A stretch of DNA of 64,000 nt, taken from positions 11,074,775-11,138,774 of the forward strand of contig CM028921.1 in the NCBI GenBank assembly GCA_016801845.1. Reading direction: 5' to 3'. Positions 58,983 to 64,000 of the stretch are shown piece by piece. The notes beneath the pieces are model-generated. The model had not been told where the DNA came from. It made no database searches and was given only the letters and a program-made list of their open reading frames with translations. Source of the stretch: Polydactylus sextarius (lineage: Eukaryota > Chordata > Actinopteri > Polynemidae). Position 1 is the stretch's first letter; every line of letters begins with the position of its first letter. Position numbers and translations under genes: made by a program.

Positions 58983-61900
58983 CTGCGGAGTGGAAAAAAA
59001 AAAACAAGATTTATAGAAACTGCAGTAAAATATCGAGTCCCAACCTTCAACTAACAACAAACATCATTGACAGAGGAAGAGCCTTTATCATCTTGCTTTA
59101 TGTAGCCATACAGATAGTTTTGGTTTGAATGTCCACCACTGACATTTATGTCTAAAACCCAATATAATGGAAGGATGTGGGAAAAAAAATCATTGGGAAA
59201 ACAATTTCCTCACTACTGTCTACTATCACACCATCAGCAACTTTTATTGGAACTAGTTTCTTTCCAAGAAATAATCTGTTTTCCTCCAGAGTAATCTTAA
59301 AAATATCACAAAAACAAAACAATTGGAAACCTATCTACACAGCTTAATACTGCTAGAGGCGCCGTCTACCAATAGACAACCAGTCTATTCTCACCATTCA
59401 CTGTGATGCTAACATTTTCCTTTATGAAATACAAGTTGACATTACTCTGCTGTATGTAACCTTGAAAGAGTGTAGGAGCCAGAGGATTTTACATTAAGAT
59501 TGACAGATAAATTATGCACTAAATGTTGGATTTATCAGTGAATAATCAGATTTTACCCACATGCTGGTTGATCGAGTGTATTTATTTGAAATTTTGTGGA
59601 AAAGCTGCAATGGCAACAGGACATTTGATCTGCATTTTACGCCATGGACGCTTTGGTTTGTCAGACATTACCAATCTGACCCCAGTGTGGAGTAAAACAG
59701 ACCTTTGTGAATGAGACAAACGCAAGCATATCTGAAAATTTGAGTCATGGTTGACGTGTTGTTTCATGTCCCGAAGGAGGGAAAATTCGACTTACTGGTA
59801 ATATCCTATCCTGTAATTTAGTCTACCTTCCCCAAACCACATCAGTCACAAAGAAAAATAAACATGGAACCCATACAGCTATCAATCATCTCGGATCATT
59901 TGAAGTTAGATTATTGTGTCATTAAATGTGTTGCACATGCAGTACAAAACAAAGACAAACTCAATTAATTGTTTGCAGATGGACAAAAAGTCTTGGGGGT
60001 TCATTTGAGAGTTTAAACCATATTGTGATAAAGAGAAGAAAGTGGATTTGAATATCACAGCTGTATGTTCAGATGCTTTTAGTCAGTTAGTTTTAATTTC
60101 TTGCTGTTGTCAACAGTTTTCGTTTCAATTCCCTGCACTGTGAGATAAAAAACAGAAACAAAAAAAAAAAAAAAAACTTTAAAATAAAAGGTGTACAAAG
60201 AAACAGAAGAAAACAAGGGGTGGATTTTGAATGGGCCGTATTAACACGTTTGTAATAGTCCTAACATGACTACTTTAACTCAATTAGGATCCCCCTGACT
60301 CACTCGATGTGATGTGTCTTTGTTGTATGAGATGTACGTTTGGTTGGCGAGGCAATTTTTCCACTGCAGCTTTTTCCTGGCACCTCGCTGTGCCAGCGGT
60401 ACAAGTCATCATTTCTATCAGACACTTATGAAATGTACACAAGAGTTGTTCAGTATCTCGATCACAGTTTCCCCACCATGAGGACATTTGATTGAAAAAA
60501 CATGAGTTTACCCCCGCGACTTCATAAAAGCCTGGGGTCAGCTGTCAATCTCGCCTCAGATGTTGATTCAGAACGAGGATTTCCAAAAATGTATAGTGCA
60601 AAAAACCACAAGTATGCCGGGCATAAGGAGTCTGACAGATGCATGGAAACATTTACTTAAACTGTGTCCATCAAACCCTCTGATCTGTTTCTAATTAGTT
60701 CAGTATGACCAGATTCCCATCTACACATCACTTGTCAAAACACATATACACAATGCAAGATGAAAGAGATCTCGGGGTGATTTACTGGGTTTCTTTTATT
60801 GTCGTTTAGTCACTGAACTTACTGTAATTTTAGTTTTGTTTCAATAATTCTTCATATCAGTGATTTAAAAACTAGATCCCATCAACAGCATTACCTCCTC
60901 ATTGATCAGAAATCACATTATTGTTATCAGAAAAGCAACAAGCTACATTTACACAAGTCCTCTCATCATTTCCAATGACAAGCGTATTCAAACAGTACCT
61001 ATAGCAGTTTTAGCTACAACAATGAACCGTTAATGCTAACGGGAAGCAAACACATTGACAGTACATCCAAAAACATCTGAGATGGTTTGAATAATCAAAT
61101 TCAAACCACATCAGTTCTTCTTGGATGCTTTTAATATCTGATAGTTTTCCAATGCATCTGCTTGAGCCAAACAAATAAGTGTATGTACCCAGAGAAGCTT
61201 AAACGTCTGTATCCTTTAAAAATCTCTTCCAGTCTAAGAGAGTTTTCCACTTTCCTTCTGTCTCAGCAAAGAGGTAATCTGACTTTTTCACATCCTCCTC
61301 AAATTTGAGTTTCCGAGTCTCGGAGTGAGAACAGCAGCTATGCCAACTCCAACCCTGACGGCCCAACATGCCAGCACACTGGCATGCAGTGCAAACCCTG
61401 TCAGTCTGCTGTGTTAACACCAGCATTGTCAGCCTGCTTTCACACCCTGAATAGACATAGTCAAATGACAGTGACATGTTTGGGTATTGTGCGCAGAACT
61501 GCAATAATATCCTGCTCCTGATTTTACACTTCATAAGTCTATGAAAGGAGCTGGAAAGTTGGGATGGCAGTCGATCTAGAAACGATTGGCCCGGCTCCAT
61601 GTTTCTCTGTAGACACGATAAATCTCAAGTTATTAATTAGATCCATTTGTCAACATAATATCATCTCTTCTCTTTTATTTACCTCTCGCACTCTTTGCCT
61701 CCTTTTATTCTTTCCTCCATGACTGTTCTGGCATGACTAATAGCAAACAAACATGGCCATAATGAATGTTGCCAACATGTTCTCTTAGAAATAAAAGCCT
61801 CCCTCTTAGAAAAGAGAGAAGTGCCAATAATTGGCTGAAGAAAAACAAGCTGCTGAAACGCTAACCGGGTGATCAATCAGTCAGCGACTTGATCAATCAC

Positions 61901-62001
61901 GGGTTTCTGTCACATGACTCCATGACTTTTAGCACTTTATCTGGGACTGTTTGCTCTTCTGCACTGGAACACATTAACTCTGCATTTATGTATGCAAACA
62001 C

Positions 62002-62022
62002 ACACACACACTCACACACACA
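62002..62022. repeat. short (CA)n in wnt7b intron
   Basis: About ten CA units with one CTCA interruption. Confidence 0.85.
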
Positions 62023-62103
62023 AACAGACGTTTGTTTAGTATTGAGTCATAAAATGTTATGTGTCTTTAGAGAAAGAAAGTTCCATGTCAACTAGTTTGA
62101 ATT

Positions 62104-62420
62104 CTCTTAAAGGAAAATTCCGTTTTTATTTCAGCTTGGGTCTGATTTCCCTTGTTTGAGCCATCATTTCTATTACTTATAATAATATTGTACTCACTAA
62201 TGATCTGGGAGCACACGATCATTGCTGCTACAAAGTAGAGGCAAGAAGCATGAGTGGTAAAACAATCTGCCAAGTTGTAAACAAACTTAAACAGTTTATT
62301 CAGATTATCTAAACCAGTAAAATGGAGGAACACGCCCAAATGCTGCAGAGGAGTAGATACATCTTTAACTGTGACAGTTCTGAGTTAATCATTAAAGTTG
62401 GATGGTTTGAGTTTCCAAAT
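62104..62420 (+). mobile_element. MITE-like fragment in the wnt7b intron
   Basis: It begins CTTAAAGGAAAATTCCGTTT and continues with GGGAGCACACGATCATTGCT, CTACAAAGTAGAGGCAAG and CAGTAAAATGGAGGAACACG, sequence I associate with a common teleost short repeat. A related start, CTTTAAGGGGAAATTCCAC, is at 29686-29704. Inverted ends are not demonstrated. Confidence 0.4.
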
Positions 62421-62470
62421 AAGCTTGGCTGTGTGTGTCACTCCGTGTCTGGCTTCTTTGTAGCAAATTC

Positions 62471-62760
62471 ACCACATTCACATGGTGAGTAACACGATGG
62501 CCAAAACTAAAAAATCAGAGTTCAGTTGTAATAAATCAGAATTATCTTTTAAAACTTGGTTAACCCTAACTCTAATTTTATAAAATTGTCTATTTTAACA
62601 ATGTCACCACAAACTGTTATCATTTTTGAAAGTGATGATGGACCAAAACTAAAACAAATTAGATCTGTTATAATAAATTAGAATTATCCTTTAAATCTGG
62701 GTTAACCCTAATTTTAGAAAATTGTTTTAGTCATGTCTCCACATTCACTTGGTGAATTAA
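62471..62760 (+). repeat. two-unit tandem repeat in the wnt7b intron
   Basis: Unit 1 (from 62496) and unit 2 (from 62637) share GATGG(A)CCAAAACTAAA, TGT(T)ATAATAAAT(C/T)AGAA, AATTATC(T/C)TTTAAA and GGTTAACCCTAA, at a period of about 141 bases. CCACATTCACATGGTGA (62472-62488) and CCACATTCACTTGGTGA (about 62740-62756) bound the block. The copies differ by many substitutions, so the duplication is old. Confidence 0.75.
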
Positions 62761-62839
62761 ATGTTAGTGTTACTGCAAAGAATCCCTTGTTTTTGGATGA
62801 ACCTTAACTCTCTTTTTATGTTTTACTGTCATTCTTTAC

Positions 62840-63111
62840 CTTTCTTCCTGCCTCATTGTTATGTAAGTTCATCAGGCGGCGTGGGGTCTTTTTAATTTCG
62901 CGGGCGTCCACAAAGCGGCGTGAGAACTCAATGCCGTACTTGATGTCGGCCGAACAGCCGCCCCACTTCCAACCTTCCTCTTGGTTGTAATAGCCCTGCT
63001 TCTCGCGGTCGCAGCCACAGTGGCTCAGGTTGCCCTGGCTGCACGCGGCTGTGATGGCGTGGGCGACTCCCGCCGCTGTGATGGCGTAGGTGAACGCTGC
63101 TTCCCGACTGC
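62840..63111 (-). CDS. wnt7b: Wnt7b, penultimate coding exon (90 full codons)
   Basis: This is the exon upstream of the terminal one and encodes the second half of the Wnt N-terminal, lipid-bearing domain. It starts after TCTTTCAG with two bases that complete a Gly codon (phase 1) and reads SREAAFTYAITAAGVAHAIT onward. It ends ...NNEAGRK followed by the donor GTAAAG (62834-62839), phase 0, which joins cleanly to VLQERMKLEC in the last exon. Visible features are the conserved CGCDREKQGYYNQ and WKWGGCSAD motifs, the sequon NLS (N127 by family numbering) and the FSRRFVDARE helix. The 272-base length and both phases agree with the vertebrate Wnt7 gene structure. Together with the last exon it gives residues 101-349. 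No frameshift or stop is present, so the gene looks functional. Exons 1 and 2 are to the right of the window. Confidence 0.97.
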
Positions 63112-64000
63112 CTGAAAGAGGGAAGGGAGATCTTTTTAGGAACATCACATGATGAAGCCACTGTCTTTATGTCACAACAAAACTTACAAAAAGCATTAAG
63201 ACAAACCCTTTTTGGATGTTAAAACCTAAATATTCCAGCCACATTGTGGCTATGAGCTTGATAAATAGTTCAGGAATTCAAACTCTGCTCCGTTGTCTCG
63301 ATAAGCTACCAAGTTTTCCTTCCGTCTCCTAAATAGCTTCCCTCCTGCACCTTGGTAGAAATGTGGTCACATTTCCGACCGCAAAGTCCTTGGGCCCGGT
63401 CTGCGAGAGTGCAGTGTTGAAATTCCAGTGTGGGGAGAGCTGGTCTAGGTGCTGTCCAAAGTGCTGAATTCCTCTGCAGAAGCACCTTGTACTGCTGCCC
63501 ACACTGCAAACAGCTGGGGTCTGCAGGTCTGCACTACTCTGCTCACTCTACACTGACAAGAAAGCAGATGCTCTGTGGGAGCCAGAGTCAGACTGCACTG
63601 AGACTGTACAAGCTCTATAGCTAAATATTCACAGTGGGGGAGGATTACCTGTGGCCTTATATTTGAATTGTAAATGCAATTAATTTCATTACTGTTCTGT
63701 CATTTGACCACCTGATGCCTAAAACTGTGGCTTATATTATTTTCTAGAAGGCAAGAGCATTTCATTTCTGAGTAAAATGCAAAAAGCCCTTTGACTGAGT
63801 AAAAATAATAATAATAAAAACAAAAACTATATATCACAAGGATACAATATCTTAGATTAGAGAAAGTTTTTTGGGGAAAAATTCACTCCAGAACTAAATG
63901 TTATGTAATATGTTGCTTATACTGTCAATTATCTGATTAATCATTTGTTTTATTGTAGCAAAAAACATGTGTATTGAATTTCCCAGAGCCTAATCTGAAG
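63112..64000 (-). other. wnt7b: 3' part of the upstream wnt7b intron
   Basis: The sequence right of exon 63111 ends in a polypyrimidine tract and CAG at the exon border. The expected preceding Wnt7 exon (residues of the ICQ...RPDAI and NCSALGE type) is not found on the minus strand up to 64000, so the whole stretch is intronic. The part at 63330-63600 is GC-richer and contains CTGC-rich sequence with an open frame on each strand, but no recognisable protein. The end (63780-64000) is AT-rich with a short (ATA)n run. Confidence 0.85.

Larger units (their letters stand above)
58983..62839 (-). other. wnt7b: wnt7b last intron
   Basis: This 3,857-base phase-0 intron has donor GTAAAG at 62834-62839 and acceptor ...CCGCAG ending at 58983. 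It contains an A18 tract near 60159, a MITE-like fragment (62104-62420), a two-unit tandem repeat (62471-62760) and a short (CA)n (62002-62022). The stretch 61200-61600 is somewhat GC-richer and free of recognisable repeats, so it could hold a regulatory element. I see no coding exon of another gene inside the intron. Confidence 0.93.

Noticed and set aside
61199..61600. 133-codon minus-strand frame in the wnt7b intron, considered as an alternative exon
   Set aside because: The join between the flanking exons is in phase and gives the normal Wnt7 sequence without it, and the frame resembles no Wnt segment.
62564..62580. TTAACCCTAACTCTAA, considered as interstitial telomere repeat
   Set aside because: Only two imperfect units exist and they are part of the two-unit intronic repeat.

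Overview
This window reads as nuclear DNA from a ray-finned fish, most likely a percomorph teleost. Two lines of evidence support that. First, two exons at the right end encode the C-terminal 249 residues of a vertebrate Wnt7-class protein with intact GT-AG introns. Second, the rest is AT-rich intergenic DNA full of (GT)n, (TA)n and poly-A/T tracts and old degenerate repeats of types common in teleosts: a Tc1-like transposon relic, short inverted-repeat elements (MITEs), tRNA-like repeats and non-LTR retrotransposon tails. There are no operons, ribosome binding sites, prokaryotic genes or CRISPR arrays.

The only gene I can support is wnt7b, on the minus strand. Its last coding exon is 58503-58982 and the preceding one is 62840-63111, separated by a 3,857-base intron. 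Everything from 63112 to the right edge belongs to the next intron upstream. The first two coding exons (signal peptide and about 100 residues) lie beyond the window. A probable 3' UTR runs left from 58502 to a candidate AATAAA (minus strand) at 57764-57769.

Positions 1 to about 57740 form a gene-poor region downstream of wnt7b. From left to right it contains: degenerate tRNA-like repeats (1510-2125); a Tc1-like relic interrupted by unrelated DNA (4385-5710); a tRNA-SINE head (7885-7962); a GC-richer, CNE-like block with a perfect 10-base inverted repeat (11500-12080); a MITE copy and a retrotransposon tail (13085-13600); long microsatellites (16577, 28071, 29389, 51881, 53186); a perfect 13-base hairpin (20397-20425); several copies of recurring teleost repeats (22290, 23932, 29941, 33240, 46225); a TTAA-flanked 318-base MITE next to a second MITE (37072-37665); and further copies of that second family at 49160-49475 and 56255-56560.

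Several moderately GC-rich, repeat-free blocks (8260-8520, 34320-34520, 41870-42320, 43010-43260, 47760-48240, 49690-49870, 53000-53170, 54690-55300) look like possible conserved non-coding elements. A developmental signalling gene beside a long gene-poor flank is the usual setting for distal enhancers, but conservation cannot be judged from one sequence. I found no convincing second protein-coding gene, rRNA, functional tRNA or miRNA, and nothing that amounts to a new biological system. The best leads are the repeat architecture, the wnt7b flank, and one unusual residue in the Wnt finger motif.
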